This document shows, in pieces, positions 34,442 to 43,410 of a stretch of 64,000 nt of DNA; within the stretch, counting starts at the first letter, position 1, and every line of letters starts with the position of its first letter. Origin of the DNA: Catellatospora methionotrophica (GTDB lineage Bacteria; Actinomycetota; Actinomycetes; Mycobacteriales; Micromonosporaceae); contig NZ_JAAOTJ010000010.1 in the NCBI RefSeq assembly GCF_011297335.1, positions 62,001 through 126,000 of the forward strand. Reading direction: 5' to 3'. Below the pieces are notes generated by a model. It made no database searches. It had not been told where the DNA came from and saw only the letters and a program-made list of their open reading frames with translations. The translations under genes were made by a program, and so were the position numbers.

Positions 34442-34937
34442 AGGGGCCGCCCTCCACCTGGTCGCTGTCGAGCTGGCGGCGCAGCGCGGCCAGGCCCCGG
34501 TGGCGCAGCGAGCGCACCGTGGCCGGACGCCGGTCCAGCATCGCGGCTATCTCCTCATCGGACAGATCGTCGAGAAAACCGAGCACCAGCACCGCCCGCT
34601 GGGCGCGTGGCAACGCGTCCAGGGCGCGGCGCAGCTGATCACGGACATCGACCGGGCCGTACGCGTCAGGCGACGGCCAGTCGACCTCCATCGGCACGCT
34701 GACCGGCCGCCTGCGGCGGATCCGCCACGCGCTCAGGTACGTGTTGAGCATCGTCGTGCGCGCGTACGCCAGCGGGCTGCCGTCGCGGTGCACCCGCCGC
34801 CACGCTCCGGCGACCTTGACCAGCGTGTCCTGGATCAGGTCGTCGGCGGCCGCGCGCTCACCCGTCAGGGCGTACGCGTAGCGGCTGAGCGCGGGCAGGG
34901 CGGCATGGACGAACTCGTCGAACGTTTGATCCGGCAC
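34428..34937 (-). CDS. ECF RNA polymerase sigma factor (SigE family)
   Basis: 169 residues. Region 2 has ALTGERAAADDLIQDTLVKVAGAW; region 4 has LPRAQRAVLVLGFLDDLSDEEIAAML and the recognition helix PATVRSLRHRGLAALRRQL. This is the actinobacterial SigE-family (SigE70) type. It probably drives its own promoter and responds to an envelope signal; its partner is the overlapping propeller gene. Confidence 0.92.
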   Translation of the reverse strand: MPDQTFDEFVHAALPALSRYAYALTGERAAADDLIQDTLVKVAGAWRRVHRDGSPLAYARTTMLNTYLSAWRIRRRRPVSVPMEVDWPSPDAYGPVDVRDQLRRALDALPRAQRAVLVLGFLDDLSDEEIAAMLDRRPATVRSLRHRGLAALRRQLDSDQVEGGPYARR

Positions 34938-35005
34938 CAGTCGCCACCTCCACCCGGTAAGTACGCCGGGCGGGGCCGTCCTGTTGCACTGTCACGCCAC
35001 GGATC

Positions 35006-35401
35006 TCAGCCGGACGTGAGCCAGTCCCGCACGGACTCCATCGAGTCGAAGTACGCCGTCGGGAACGTGGCGGGGCCCTCGGGCGCCGGTTCGGCCTCGG
35101 CCGCCTCGGCGGGGCGCATCAGGTAGGCGAGTTTGGCCAGCCCGGCGCGGTCGAGGCTGGGCACGACGTGCTGGTCGTACCAGTCGTCGAAGTCGGCGTC
35201 CGGCCGGTGGCGCAGCTCGCGCGCGTCGACCACGGCGTAGCGGGTCGGCTCCTGCTCGGCGGTCTGCGCGAAGCGGGACATCAGCGCCCGGAACGCGTCG
35301 TCGCTGATGTGGTCGGTCGCCGCCGACCAGGTCAGCGCCAGCACGTCGCCGTCGTCGCGGCTGATCGTGCCGTATTCGTCATGGTAGATCGAGTTCGACA
35401 T
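35006..35401 (-). CDS. Hypothetical STAS/SpoIIAA-like protein
   Basis: 131 residues. The pattern TRYAVVDARELRHRPDADFDDWYDQHVVPSLDRAGLAKLAYLMRP resembles SpoIIAA/STAS-like folds found in small bacterial proteins. No membrane segment. It overlaps the upstream SDR-like gene by 23 bases, so they form one transcript. Function unknown. Confidence 0.6.
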   Translation of the reverse strand: MSNSIYHDEYGTISRDDGDVLALTWSAATDHISDDAFRALMSRFAQTAEQEPTRYAVVDARELRHRPDADFDDWYDQHVVPSLDRAGLAKLAYLMRPAEAAEAEPAPEGPATFPTAYFDSMESVRDWLTSG

Positions 35402-36167
35402 GGCGCTCCCTCCTCGGCCCGCGGGCGGCCACGGCCTCGCTGAGCCCGTGCTCCCCGCCGCTGACCTCGATCACCTGCCCGGTGACGCCTCCGGACACAT
35501 CGGACGACAGCCAGGCGACGGTTCCGGCGACCTCGTCCAGGGTCACCGGCCGCCCGAGCGCGTTCTCGTAGTACATCGGGCCGGTCGACAGCCGGGTGGC
35601 CCGCACGTGGTTGACCCGTACGCCGGACGGCCCGTACTCGGTGGCCATGCTGCGGGCCAGGGCCTCCAGCGCGCCCGCGACCGCGCCGAGCGCCCCGGTG
35701 TGCGGGCGGCCGCTGCTGCCGTTGGTGGACGCGACCGTGATGATCGAGCCGCGCCCGGCCGGGACCATGACCCGGGCGGCCTCCCGCGCGGTCAGGAACT
35801 GCGCTCCGATCACCTCGCCCAGCGCCTCGGTGAGCACCGCCGGATCGAGGTCGCGGTACGGCACGCCGACGCCGGAGCTGTGCGCGGGCAGCTCGAAACC
35901 GTTGAAGCACACGTCGACCGGGCCCTTGGCGGCCACGGCGGCGACGTATTCGCGTACATGATGGGGGTCGGTGGGGTCGACGGTGGCCGGATGGGCCTCG
36001 CCGCCGTCGGCGTTGACCTTCTCGGCCAGCGCCTCGACGGCCTCGGTGTCCAGGCCGCTGACCCACACCTGCGCGCCCAGCCTGCCCAGGTGGCGGGCCA
36101 CGCTCTCGGCCAGCCGCTCGTCGGCGGCGAACACCAGGGCGCGTTTGCCGGAGAGCATCATCGTCAT
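35379..36167 (-). CDS. SDR-fold protein with lost catalytic motifs
   Basis: 262 residues with the SDR fold (KRALVFAADERLAESVARHL, CFNGFELP, SIITVASTNGSSG, EYGPSGVRVNHVRATRLSTG). The Gly-rich cofactor motif TGxxxGxG is replaced by FAADERLAES, and the Tyr-x3-Lys pair is absent: the segment reads HTGALGAVAGALEALARSMA. It is therefore probably not a normal oxidoreductase; it may bind a nucleotide without catalysis or act as a partner protein. It is coupled to the STAS-like gene after it. Confidence 0.75.
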   Translation of the reverse strand: MTMMLSGKRALVFAADERLAESVARHLGRLGAQVWVSGLDTEAVEALAEKVNADGGEAHPATVDPTDPHHVREYVAAVAAKGPVDVCFNGFELPAHSSGVGVPYRDLDPAVLTEALGEVIGAQFLTAREAARVMVPAGRGSIITVASTNGSSGRPHTGALGAVAGALEALARSMATEYGPSGVRVNHVRATRLSTGPMYYENALGRPVTLDEVAGTVAWLSSDVSGGVTGQVIEVSGGEHGLSEAVAARGPRRERHVELDLP

Positions 36168-36296
36168 CCCCTCACGGGCGGTCCGGCGGGCGCGTCACCG
36201 CACGCCTCCTCACCGGAATCGTGCCACGTCAGCGGCCTTCGGCAGGCCCGAACGCGGGCACTGCGGCCTCACCCGGCCGGTGAGCTCGACCCCGGC

Positions 36297-37385
36297 CTAC
36301 AAGCTGCCGATGCCCAGCGACCCGTCGCCGGATCCGGTCTCCGCCACCACCGTCTCGCCCGGCGTCACGGCCACCGCGCCCGGCACGCCCAGCGGCCCGA
36401 GTTCCACCGCCGGTGCCCCCGGCCCCTGCCCGGCCGGTTCGGCGGCGGCACCCGGCGGCGGCGGCAGGTCGTCGAGCAGGTCCGCCGACGGGACGAAGAA
36501 CAGGCTGCCGGTGACCGCCGTGGAGAAGTCCAGGATGCGGTCGGTGGTGCCGGGCGGGTCTCCGACGAACATGTTCCGCAGCATCTGCTCGGTGATCTCG
36601 GGCTGCCCGGCGTACCCGATGAAGTAGGTGCCGTACTCGCCCGACCCGGCCGAGCCGAACGGCATGTTGTCGCGCACGATCTTGCGCTCGTTGCCGTCGG
36701 CGTCCACGATCGTGTTCAGCGTCAGGTGCGAGTCGGCGGGCTTGGCCGCGTCGGGGAACTCGATGTCGTCGAGCTTGGTCCGGCCGATCACCCGCTCCTG
36801 CTCGGCCACCGAGATCGCGTTCCACGCGGCCAGGTCGTGCAGGTACTTCTGCACGATGACGTAGCTGCCGCCGAGGAAGTCCGGGTCCTCGTCGCCGACC
36901 AGCGCGGCCCTGGCGGCGGCGGTGCCGGTCGGGTTCTCCGTGCCGTCGACGAAACCGAGCAGGTCACGCTCGTCGAAGTACTTGAAGCCGTGCGTCTCGT
37001 CGGCGACGTCGACCCGCCCCGCCAGCCGGACCATGAGCTGCCTGGCCAGCTCGAAACACAGGTCCATGCGCCGGGCCCGCAGGTGGAACAGCAGATCGCC
37101 CGGTGTGGCCACGGCGACGTGCCGCGGGCCGGTGAGCTCCTGGAACGGGTGCAGGCCCGCCGGGCGCGGGCCGCCGAACAGCCGGTCCCACAGCAGCGAG
37201 CCGATCCCGACCACGCACTGCAGCCGGCCGTCCGGGACCCGGAAACCGACGGCGCGGGCCAGGCTCGACACGTCCTCCAGCACATCGCGGACGTCGTCCT
37301 CGGCCCCGTCGCGCACCGTCACGACCAGGAACACGGCGGCCTCGGTGATGCCCGTCAGCACCGGTTGCGACTCGACGCTGCCCAC
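36297..37385 (-). CDS. DyP-type peroxidase with encapsulin cargo-loading tail
   Basis: 362 residues, heme peroxidase of the DyP family. The GxxDG motif is GFVDGTENP with catalytic D147; the proximal heme histidine is in DSHLTLN and the distal region includes RDNMPFG. After the catalytic domain comes a long Pro/Ala/Gly linker and a tail ending GDGSLGIGSL, which fits the family 1 encapsulin cargo-loading consensus. In relatives the shell gene is normally next door; here the neighbours are an SDR-like gene and a short gap, so the shell must be elsewhere or missing. The start codon has weak ribosome-site support. Confidence 0.92.
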   Translation of the reverse strand: MGSVESQPVLTGITEAAVFLVVTVRDGAEDDVRDVLEDVSSLARAVGFRVPDGRLQCVVGIGSLLWDRLFGGPRPAGLHPFQELTGPRHVAVATPGDLLFHLRARRMDLCFELARQLMVRLAGRVDVADETHGFKYFDERDLLGFVDGTENPTGTAAARAALVGDEDPDFLGGSYVIVQKYLHDLAAWNAISVAEQERVIGRTKLDDIEFPDAAKPADSHLTLNTIVDADGNERKIVRDNMPFGSAGSGEYGTYFIGYAGQPEITEQMLRNMFVGDPPGTTDRILDFSTAVTGSLFFVPSADLLDDLPPPPGAAAEPAGQGPGAPAVELGPLGVPGAVAVTPGETVVAETGSGDGSLGIGSL

Positions 37386-37531
37386 CCGACCTCCCCGCAG
37401 TCACCCTCCGCGAATCGTGTCACGTCACCTGCCCGTATACCGCCGGAATCTGCTGGTCGGGGCCTCGCTCAGCGGGCTGTGCGGTTAGTCCTGGGGATCG
37501 TGCGCTCGGTGGGTCACGCGGGTCCGACCCG

Positions 37532-37807
37532 TCAGTCGTCGCGGCGTCGCACCGGGGCACGCCCCTGGGCCAGGGCCAGCACGAGCGTCCGGCGCAGTGC
37601 GATGATCACCGCGGCGGTCAGGATCGCCGCCCAGGTGGAGGCCACGGACAGGGTGAGCAGTCCCGCGGCGAGCCAGAAGTCCATCGCCACCGACAGGGCC
37701 ATCCGGCCCGAGTGCCGCCGGGCGAACATGAGCGCCCCGGCGGCGATACCCGCCGTCACGCAGAGCAGGGCCGCGCCGCGTACCACCACCTCGGGCAGCA
37801 GGATCAC
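37532..37807 (-). CDS. Small membrane protein coupled to DUF1622 gene
   Basis: 91 residues with three probable helices (VVVRGAALLCVTAGIAAGAL, SVAMDFWLAAGLLTLSV, WAAILTAAVIIALRRTLVLA) and a basic C-terminus. The GTG at 37807 overlaps the DUF1622 stop (GTGA), so both are made together and may form one membrane complex. Function unknown. Confidence 0.7.
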   Translation of the reverse strand: MILLPEVVVRGAALLCVTAGIAAGALMFARRHSGRMALSVAMDFWLAAGLLTLSVASTWAAILTAAVIIALRRTLVLALAQGRAPVRRRDD

Positions 37808-38196
37808 GGTGCGGCCCGGCCCGGCGCGGTCAGGTCGGCGACGCCGCTCAGCTCGGCGCGGGCCTCCTGGATCTCCTTGTTGAGGAAGTAGTTCAGCGCG
37901 GTGCGGATCGTGGCGATGGCGGCCAGTTCGGCGATCTCGCGCAGGGTCGGCGCGACCGCGGTGCGCAGGATGTCCCCGGCGAGCTGGAACTCCAGGCCCA
38001 GGGTGAGGAAACGGCCGAGCCCCAGCCGGATCGGTACGAAGTCGACGGTGTGCCGCCCCCGGATCGCCGCGCCGACGAACTGGACGAACGCGACGCTCGC
38101 GCCGAGGAAGATGACCACCGCGCCGGCCGCCTCGACCAGCGTGACGAGCAGGTCGACCAGGTTGGCCAGCGCGGCCTGACCCCACGGGTGCTGCAT
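37804..38196 (-). CDS. DUF1622 family membrane protein
   Basis: 130 residues. Helices include LVDLLVTLVEAAGAVVIFLGASVAFVQFV and the conserved RLGLGRFLTLGLEFQLAGDILRTAV typical of DUF1622, then the block IRTALNYFLNKEI. Function unknown; widespread in bacteria. First gene of a two-gene operon. Confidence 0.88.
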   Translation of the reverse strand: MQHPWGQAALANLVDLLVTLVEAAGAVVIFLGASVAFVQFVGAAIRGRHTVDFVPIRLGLGRFLTLGLEFQLAGDILRTAVAPTLREIAELAAIATIRTALNYFLNKEIQEARAELSGVADLTAPGRAAP

Positions 38197-38282
38197 GGAC
38201 CGCCCCCAGCCGCGTCGCCGGCCCTCGTGCCCTCACGCTACGCCGCATCGCGGGACGAGGACCCCGGAACCGGACATCAGGG

Positions 38283-38684
38283 TCAGTGGGGTGGGAGGAC
38301 CTGGTGGGTCTCGGTGCCGTCGCGCAGGGCGCGGCCGACGGTGCAGTGGTTCTCGTGGACGCGGTGGGCCACCGACTCGAACACGGCGGCGGCCTTGTCG
38401 TCGCCGGGCGGGAGCTCGATCTCGTACGTGGTGGTGATCGGGCCGAGCTTCGTCGGGGCGACCTTCTCGGCGTCGACGCGAACCGCCAGCTTGACCAGGC
38501 GGTGGCCGCGCTTGGCGGTCAGCGGCTCGACGGTGACGATCTCGCAGCCGCCCAGGGCTGCCAGCAGCAGTTCGACGGGGGAGAACACGCCGTCCTGATC
38601 GGAGCTGCCGACGGCGACCGAGGCCCCGCGCTCGTTGGTGGCGACGAAACCGTCGTCGGTGCGTTCGACCCTTACCGTTGCCAT
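38283..38684 (-). CDS. OsmC/Ohr family protein
   Basis: 133 residues, the size of OsmC-like thiol peroxidases. GVFSPVELLLAALGGCEIVTVEPL contains the conserved Cys at the end of the long helix, and VHENHCTVGRAL the second. It would reduce organic hydroperoxides. ATG 38684 (MATVRVERT) follows TAGCAT by seven bases, which supports this start over the ATG at 38693. Confidence 0.88.
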   Translation of the reverse strand: MATVRVERTDDGFVATNERGASVAVGSSDQDGVFSPVELLLAALGGCEIVTVEPLTAKRGHRLVKLAVRVDAEKVAPTKLGPITTTYEIELPPGDDKAAAVFESVAHRVHENHCTVGRALRDGTETHQVLPPH

Positions 38685-38867
38685 GATCGCCATGCTACCG
38701 GCGGGCCCGCCCTCGCCCACGGGCATGGCGGCCGAGTACGCACAGCGGCGACATCGGCCGCGGCCCGGCACTCCTCGCCGCCTGCCCTGCTGGGGTGTTT
38801 GGTGCTGTCTGGGAGGTTCGGCCGCCGGGGAGGTGTGAGAGGAACACGCGTCGGGTATAGCGACCCC

Positions 38868-39506
38868 ATGCTCAGCGAGATCAGTGCAGAGCTCCTGGAG
38901 ACGATGAAGCGTGCGGCCAGTGTGCTGCGCCGCGCCGAGGTGCCCTTCGCGCTGGCGGGCAGTTTCGCGGTGTACGCCCGTGGCGGCACCTCCAGTGAGC
39001 ATGACGTGGACTTCGTCATCCGCGAGGAGGACGTCGAACGAACCCTGGAGGCGTATGCCGAGGAGGGCTTCCGCACCGAGCGCCCGCCCGAGGACTGGCT
39101 GGTGAAGGTGTACGACGAGGACCGGCTGGTGGACCTGATCTTCCGGCCGGTGCAGCGTCAGGTGACCGAGGAGGTGCTGGCCGAGAGTTCGATCGTGCCG
39201 GTCGGCGCGCTGCACATCCCCGTGCTGTCGGCGACCATGCTGATGGAGCACAAGCTGCTGACCTTCTCGCAGCACCACTGCGACTACTCCCGTGCGCTGC
39301 CGCTGGCCCGCTCGCTGCGCGAGCAGATCGACTGGGACCAGGTCCGGCGCGACACCGCCCATTCGGTGTACGCCGAGGCCTGCCTGTACCTGCTCAGCCT
39401 GCTGGAGATCATCCCGCCGGCGGCCGAGGGCGGCGCACCCGGACAGCACGGACAACCCACGCAGGACTCGGTTCCTGCCGGAGCGGACAGGACGGGGGCG
39501 TGGTGA
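38868..39506 (+). CDS. Nucleotidyltransferase-fold protein
   Basis: 212 residues. FALAGSFAVYARGGTSSEHDVDFVI is the polymerase-beta-like nucleotidyltransferase motif GS...DxD. The ATG is six bases after TATAGC. The stop overlaps the BON gene (GTGA). Activity may be transfer of NMP to a protein or small molecule; no toxin-antitoxin partner of the usual type is adjacent. Confidence 0.75.
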   Translation: MLSEISAELLETMKRAASVLRRAEVPFALAGSFAVYARGGTSSEHDVDFVIREEDVERTLEAYAEEGFRTERPPEDWLVKVYDEDRLVDLIFRPVQRQVTEEVLAESSIVPVGALHIPVLSATMLMEHKLLTFSQHHCDYSRALPLARSLREQIDWDQVRRDTAHSVYAEACLYLLSLLEIIPPAAEGGAPGQHGQPTQDSVPAGADRTGAW

Positions 39507-39763
39507 GCGAGCCCAGGGTGGTCGACGAGTACGCCGATGCCGAGGTGCACCGCATGCTGACCGAGGACGGCACCATCTGCGAGCAGGGCATCGAGGTGAT
39601 CCGCCGGGACGGCGCGGTGCTGCTGCGCGGCCAGGTGGAGACCGTGCACCGGCGCGACGCGATCGGCGAGCGGGTGGCGGCGATGTTCCCGGACAAGACC
39701 GTCTGCAACGACATCGTGGTCACCGCGGTCGCCGGACCGTCCGAACCCGAGGTGATCACGTGA
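39503..39763 (+). CDS. BON domain protein
   Basis: 86 residues, essentially one BON domain (GIEVIRRDGAVLLRGQVETVHRRDAI), a phospholipid- or membrane-associated fold. No signal peptide, so it is cytoplasmic. It overlaps genes on both sides by GTGA, in a three-gene operon with the nucleotidyltransferase and the metallophosphoesterase. Confidence 0.8.
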   Translation: MSEPRVVDEYADAEVHRMLTEDGTICEQGIEVIRRDGAVLLRGQVETVHRRDAIGERVAAMFPDKTVCNDIVVTAVAGPSEPEVIT

Positions 39764-40542
39764 TCCGGGTGGCGGCGGTCGGCGACGTGCACATGGACGT
39801 CGACGTGCTCGGCCGCTACCGCCCGTCCCTGGAGCAGCTCGGCGAGCGTGCCGACGTGCTGCTGCTGGCCGGTGACCTGACCCGGCACGGCACCGTCAAC
39901 GAGGCCGAGTGCGTGGCCCGCGAGTTCGGCGACCTGCCGGTGCCGGTGGTGGCCGTGCTCGGCAACCACGACTACCACAGCGACCAGCAGCGCGAGGTCA
40001 CCAAGGTGCTGGCCGCCGGCGGCATCAGCGTGCTGGAGGGCGAGGGCATCACCATCAGCTGCCGCGACGTGAAGCTCGGGGTGGCCGGGATCAAGGGCTT
40101 CGGCGGCGGGTTCGCCGGGCGCTGCGCGTCCATGTTCGGCGAGCAGGAGATCAAGGATTTCGTGCGTACGACGGAGAAGGCCGCGACCCGGCTGCAGGCT
40201 GCCCTGCTGTCGCTGGACGCGGACGTGCTCGTCGCGCTGACGCACTACGCACCGGTGCCCGACACCCTGCTCGGCGAGCCGCTGGAGATCTACCCGTTCC
40301 TCGGCTCGTACCTGCTCGGCCAGGCGATCGACTCCGCGCCGACCTCGCTGGCCGTGCACGGGCACGCGCACGCGGGCGTGGAGCGCGGCGTGACCCCGGG
40401 CGGGGTGCGCGTACGCAACGTGGCGCACCCGGTGATCCGGCAGGCGTACAGCGTTTATCAGCTCGAAGCGGCCCCACCGGCCCGAACGCCCGTTTCACAG
40501 GGTGCCGGGCGGGGTATCGACTCGCTGTCGCACGACGTCTGA
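39760..40542 (+). CDS. Calcineurin-like metallophosphoesterase
   Basis: 260 residues with all metal-site blocks: GDVHMDVD, LLLAGDLTRHG, LGNHDYHSD, ALTHYAP and HGHAHAG. Probably a phosphodiesterase or phosphatase; substrate unknown. GTG start overlaps the BON stop (GTGA). Confidence 0.9.
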   Translation: MIRVAAVGDVHMDVDVLGRYRPSLEQLGERADVLLLAGDLTRHGTVNEAECVAREFGDLPVPVVAVLGNHDYHSDQQREVTKVLAAGGISVLEGEGITISCRDVKLGVAGIKGFGGGFAGRCASMFGEQEIKDFVRTTEKAATRLQAALLSLDADVLVALTHYAPVPDTLLGEPLEIYPFLGSYLLGQAIDSAPTSLAVHGHAHAGVERGVTPGGVRVRNVAHPVIRQAYSVYQLEAAPPARTPVSQGAGRGIDSLSHDV

Positions 40543-40554
40543 CGTCAGGAGATC

Positions 40555-40923
40555 ATGATGTTCCTCCGTACCCGGAACAAAGAGAATGTCGCCTCGGCCA
40601 CATGGAACGAGTTCCTGCACGGGCTGGGCACCACCCGTGACGTGGCAGCCGAACGAGCGAGGGAGAAGGCGGGCAGCGTCCGTGAGACGCTGTCCGGCAC
40701 CGGCACCGAGGCGCGGCAACGGGCGTCGCTGGCGCTCGACGCGCTCGCGGGCCGTCCGGCCCCGGTCCGCTGGGGCTGGGTGGCGGCAGCCGCGGGCGTG
40801 GGCGTGCTGGCCGGGTTGGCCGTGGCGGAACTGCTGCGGGGACACCCGGTCGACGAGGCGGTCGCCTCGCTGCGCCGTCAGCTCAGCCACAGCAAGGAGC
40901 AGGTGCAGGAGTACGTCGGCTGA
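40555..40923 (+). CDS. Small membrane-anchored stress-type protein
   Basis: 122 residues: a charged helical N-terminus (about 70 residues), one membrane helix (WVAAAAGVGVLAGLAVAELL) and a helical tail. AGGAG lies five bases before the ATG at 40555. It follows the phosphoesterase gene by 12 bases and precedes a CsbD gene, suggesting an envelope-stress role, which is inference. No named family recognised. Confidence 0.65.
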   Translation: MMFLRTRNKENVASATWNEFLHGLGTTRDVAAERAREKAGSVRETLSGTGTEARQRASLALDALAGRPAPVRWGWVAAAAGVGVLAGLAVAELLRGHPVDEAVASLRRQLSHSKEQVQEYVG

Positions 40924-41087
40924 CACGCCGAACTGCCGGAACCCGGGCGGGTGCGGGGCTGACGCCGATGGCGGAGGCCCCGCACCCGCCTCGCCGTGTC
41001 CGGGGACCCGCGCCTGAGATGCGGGGACTCGGCGGACAGGCGGGCACTGACGCCCCGGACGCGCCACAATCGAGGTGGAGGCGGGTC

Positions 41088-41324
41088 ATGGGATTCGACG
41101 AGAAGATCCACAACATGTCCCAGCGGGTGGCCGGCAAGGCTGAGGAGGTGGCCGGCCGGGTCACCCACAACGAGCGCTGGGAGCAGGAGGGGCGGGCGCG
41201 GGTCGCCGCGGTCGACGAGGAAGAGGTCCGCCAGCGGGCCAAGGACGTCGCCAAGGCGCAGGAGGCCACGGGGCACATCAGCCACGACGAGCGGCTGCGG
41301 CTGGAGCGCCGCGACGACGCCTAG
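41088..41324 (+). CDS. CsbD-like stress protein
   Basis: 78 residues, highly charged, with KAEEVAGRVTHNERWEQEGRA resembling CsbD-like general stress proteins. A longer in-frame reading upstream has no family similarity. Located after the small membrane stress protein gene. Confidence 0.7.
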   Translation: MGFDEKIHNMSQRVAGKAEEVAGRVTHNERWEQEGRARVAAVDEEEVRQRAKDVAKAQEATGHISHDERLRLERRDDA

Positions 41325-41510
41325 CAATCCACCAGCGATGATGCGTGCCGGGGGTGTTCGGCGACACCTTCATACAGGCCTGTAACACCGTCGACAAACC
41401 GCAGCCTTAACGTGGTCTCAGACGTTGTATCAAGGTCAGGTCGCCTCGACGCGGCAGAGCTGCCGCTCGGCGAACCGACCACGTCCCAAGACGACGACGC
41501 GAGGGTGACC

Positions 41511-42836
41511 ATGGAGGACGGGCGGCTCAGCGCTCTGGACATGTCGTTTCTGTGCCTGGAGAACAGCGCTTCGCCGATGCATCTGGGCGCGGTCGCGGTG
41601 TTCCACCCGGCCGCGTCCGTACGCCCCGACCAGCTCGTGGCGCTGCTGGCCGAGCGGGCGAGCCGGGTGCCCCGGATGCGGTGCAAGGTCGGCCCGACCG
41701 TGCTCGGCGGCGCGGCGTGGAGCGAGGACCCGGTCTTCAACGCGCGCAACCACATCCTGCACCACCGGCTGGAGTACGGCGGCCGCGACGACCTGGCCGC
41801 GCTGGTCTCCGACCTGATGACCGACCCGCTGGACCGCAACCGGCCACTGTGGCAGCTGCATCTGGTCAGCGGGCTCGAAGGCGGCCGCTTCGCGCTGCTG
41901 GCCAAGATGCACCACGCGCTGTGCGACGGCCAGGGCGCCGTCGGCATCGGACTCGGGCTGCTCGACGGCGGCGACCTGCTCGCCCCGGCGGAGGAGCCGG
42001 TGCGCCGCAGCGCGCCGTCGCCGCTGTCGGCCCTGGCCCGCCAGGGCGCGGACCTGATCAGCCGCCCCGAGCACGTGGTCGGCGACGTCGTCGGCCGGGC
42101 GAGCACGATGTTCGACATCGCCTCGGCGATCGTCGGGCGGATGCGCGCCCCCGCGGCGACGCCGCTGCTGGCCGCCCCGTCGGGCACCCGCCGGGCCGCG
42201 TTCGTCAGTCTGGAGACCCGCGAGCTGCAGCGCATCCGCCGCAAGCACGGCGGCACGCTCAACGACCTGCTGCTGGCGGTGGTCGCCGGGGCGCTGCGGC
42301 ACTGGCTGATCGGGCACGACCGGCCGGTCGAGGTGCTGCGCGCGCTGATCCCGGCCAGCCAGCGGGTGCGCTCGGGCGGCAGCGACGACGCCAACCAGCT
42401 CTCGGCGTACCTGCTGGACCTGCCGGTGGGCGAGGCCGACGCGGCCCGGCGGCTGACCCGGGTCCGGGAGGCCATGGACCGTAACAAGGCGGCCGGTCCG
42501 CGCCGTGGCGCGGGGGCGATCCCGGTGCTGGCGGGCATGCTGCCGTCGGCGCTCAACCGCCTGGCGGCCCCGTTCGCCGCGCACGCCGCGCCGCTGCTGT
42601 TCGACATCGTGGTGACCAGCGTCCCGCTGCCGCCGCTGCCGCTGCACCTGGGCGGCGCGCGGCTGGAGGAGCTGTATCCGATCGCCCCGCTGGCCAGCGG
42701 TCACGCCCTGGCGATCGGGCTGTCCCGCTACCGTGACGGGGTCCACATCGGCCTCTACGCCGACGGCGTGGCCATGCCCGACATGGAGAAGCTCACCGAA
42801 GCGCTCCCGCTCGCCCTGGCCGAACTCGACGCCTGA
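41511..42836 (+). CDS. Wax ester synthase / diacylglycerol O-acyltransferase
   Basis: 441 residues. MHHALCDG is the HHxxxDG catalytic motif; the N-terminal LSALDMSFLCLENSASPMHLGAV and the late FDIVVTSVPLP and ELYPIAPLASGHAL blocks are typical of the WS/DGAT family. It joins acyl-CoA to an alcohol or diacylglycerol, making storage lipid. ATG 41511 is chosen with GAGGGTG just upstream; an earlier frame to 41412 lacks similarity. Confidence 0.9.
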   Translation: MEDGRLSALDMSFLCLENSASPMHLGAVAVFHPAASVRPDQLVALLAERASRVPRMRCKVGPTVLGGAAWSEDPVFNARNHILHHRLEYGGRDDLAALVSDLMTDPLDRNRPLWQLHLVSGLEGGRFALLAKMHHALCDGQGAVGIGLGLLDGGDLLAPAEEPVRRSAPSPLSALARQGADLISRPEHVVGDVVGRASTMFDIASAIVGRMRAPAATPLLAAPSGTRRAAFVSLETRELQRIRRKHGGTLNDLLLAVVAGALRHWLIGHDRPVEVLRALIPASQRVRSGGSDDANQLSAYLLDLPVGEADAARRLTRVREAMDRNKAAGPRRGAGAIPVLAGMLPSALNRLAAPFAAHAAPLLFDIVVTSVPLPPLPLHLGGARLEELYPIAPLASGHALAIGLSRYRDGVHIGLYADGVAMPDMEKLTEALPLALAELDA

Positions 42837-42842
42837 GACGGG

Positions 42843-43121
42843 TCACGCCTCGGTGGTGGGCTCCACCATCGCGTCGGGGGTGAGCAGCGCGGGCGGCTTG
42901 CCGCGGCCGCGGGCGGGCCAGGCGTAGTACTGCCCCCCGGCCAGGTACAGGTCGAGCTGGCGGCCGATGTTGCGGTCGCTGAGGTCGACGTTGACGGAGT
43001 AGACCACGTGCGGCTGATCGTCCATCACGATCGCGAGGCGCTTTCCGCCGTCGTAGTCGGCCACCGTGCAATGGTGGCCGTTGTACTCGAAGCGCCGGTT
43101 GATCAGACGATCGGACGACAT
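42843..43121 (-). CDS. Hypothetical protein, 92 residues
   Basis: Begins MSSDRLINRRFEYNGHHCTVADYDGG with a beta-rich pattern; no signal peptide or membrane helix. GGAGGA precedes the ATG by six bases, good support for the start. Convergent with the WS/DGAT gene, six bases apart. Function unknown. Confidence 0.65.
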   Translation of the reverse strand: MSSDRLINRRFEYNGHHCTVADYDGGKRLAIVMDDQPHVVYSVNVDLSDRNIGRQLDLYLAGGQYYAWPARGRGKPPALLTPDAMVEPTTEA

Positions 43122-43410
43122 CGGGTCCTCCGTTCTCCCCAGGTTGATGTTCGTACAGCCACGTCAGGGTAAGCCGAAACGGCAGCGATGCCAACAGGCT
43201 CCGCGAACCGGGCGCGATCCTGACGACCCGTACGCACCACCGCATCTCACCATGTCCGCGAACCCGGCGGAGACCCGGGCGGTCCTCTCCGTGCTCAACG
43301 CGCGTGTCGCTCGCGTTCGCTGATGCTCGATAACTCCGCGAACCACGCCAAGGCTGTGTAAAAGTGATGTTCATGCCATTCAGCTCCGTCGCCCGACCGG
43401 AGGCAGCGTG

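Noticed and set aside
43252-43323. Plus-strand ORF of 23 residues (MSANPAETRAVLSVLNARVA...) between the 92-residue gene and DoxX.
   Set aside because: No convincing ribosome site, hairpin or repeat; not distinguishable from chance.
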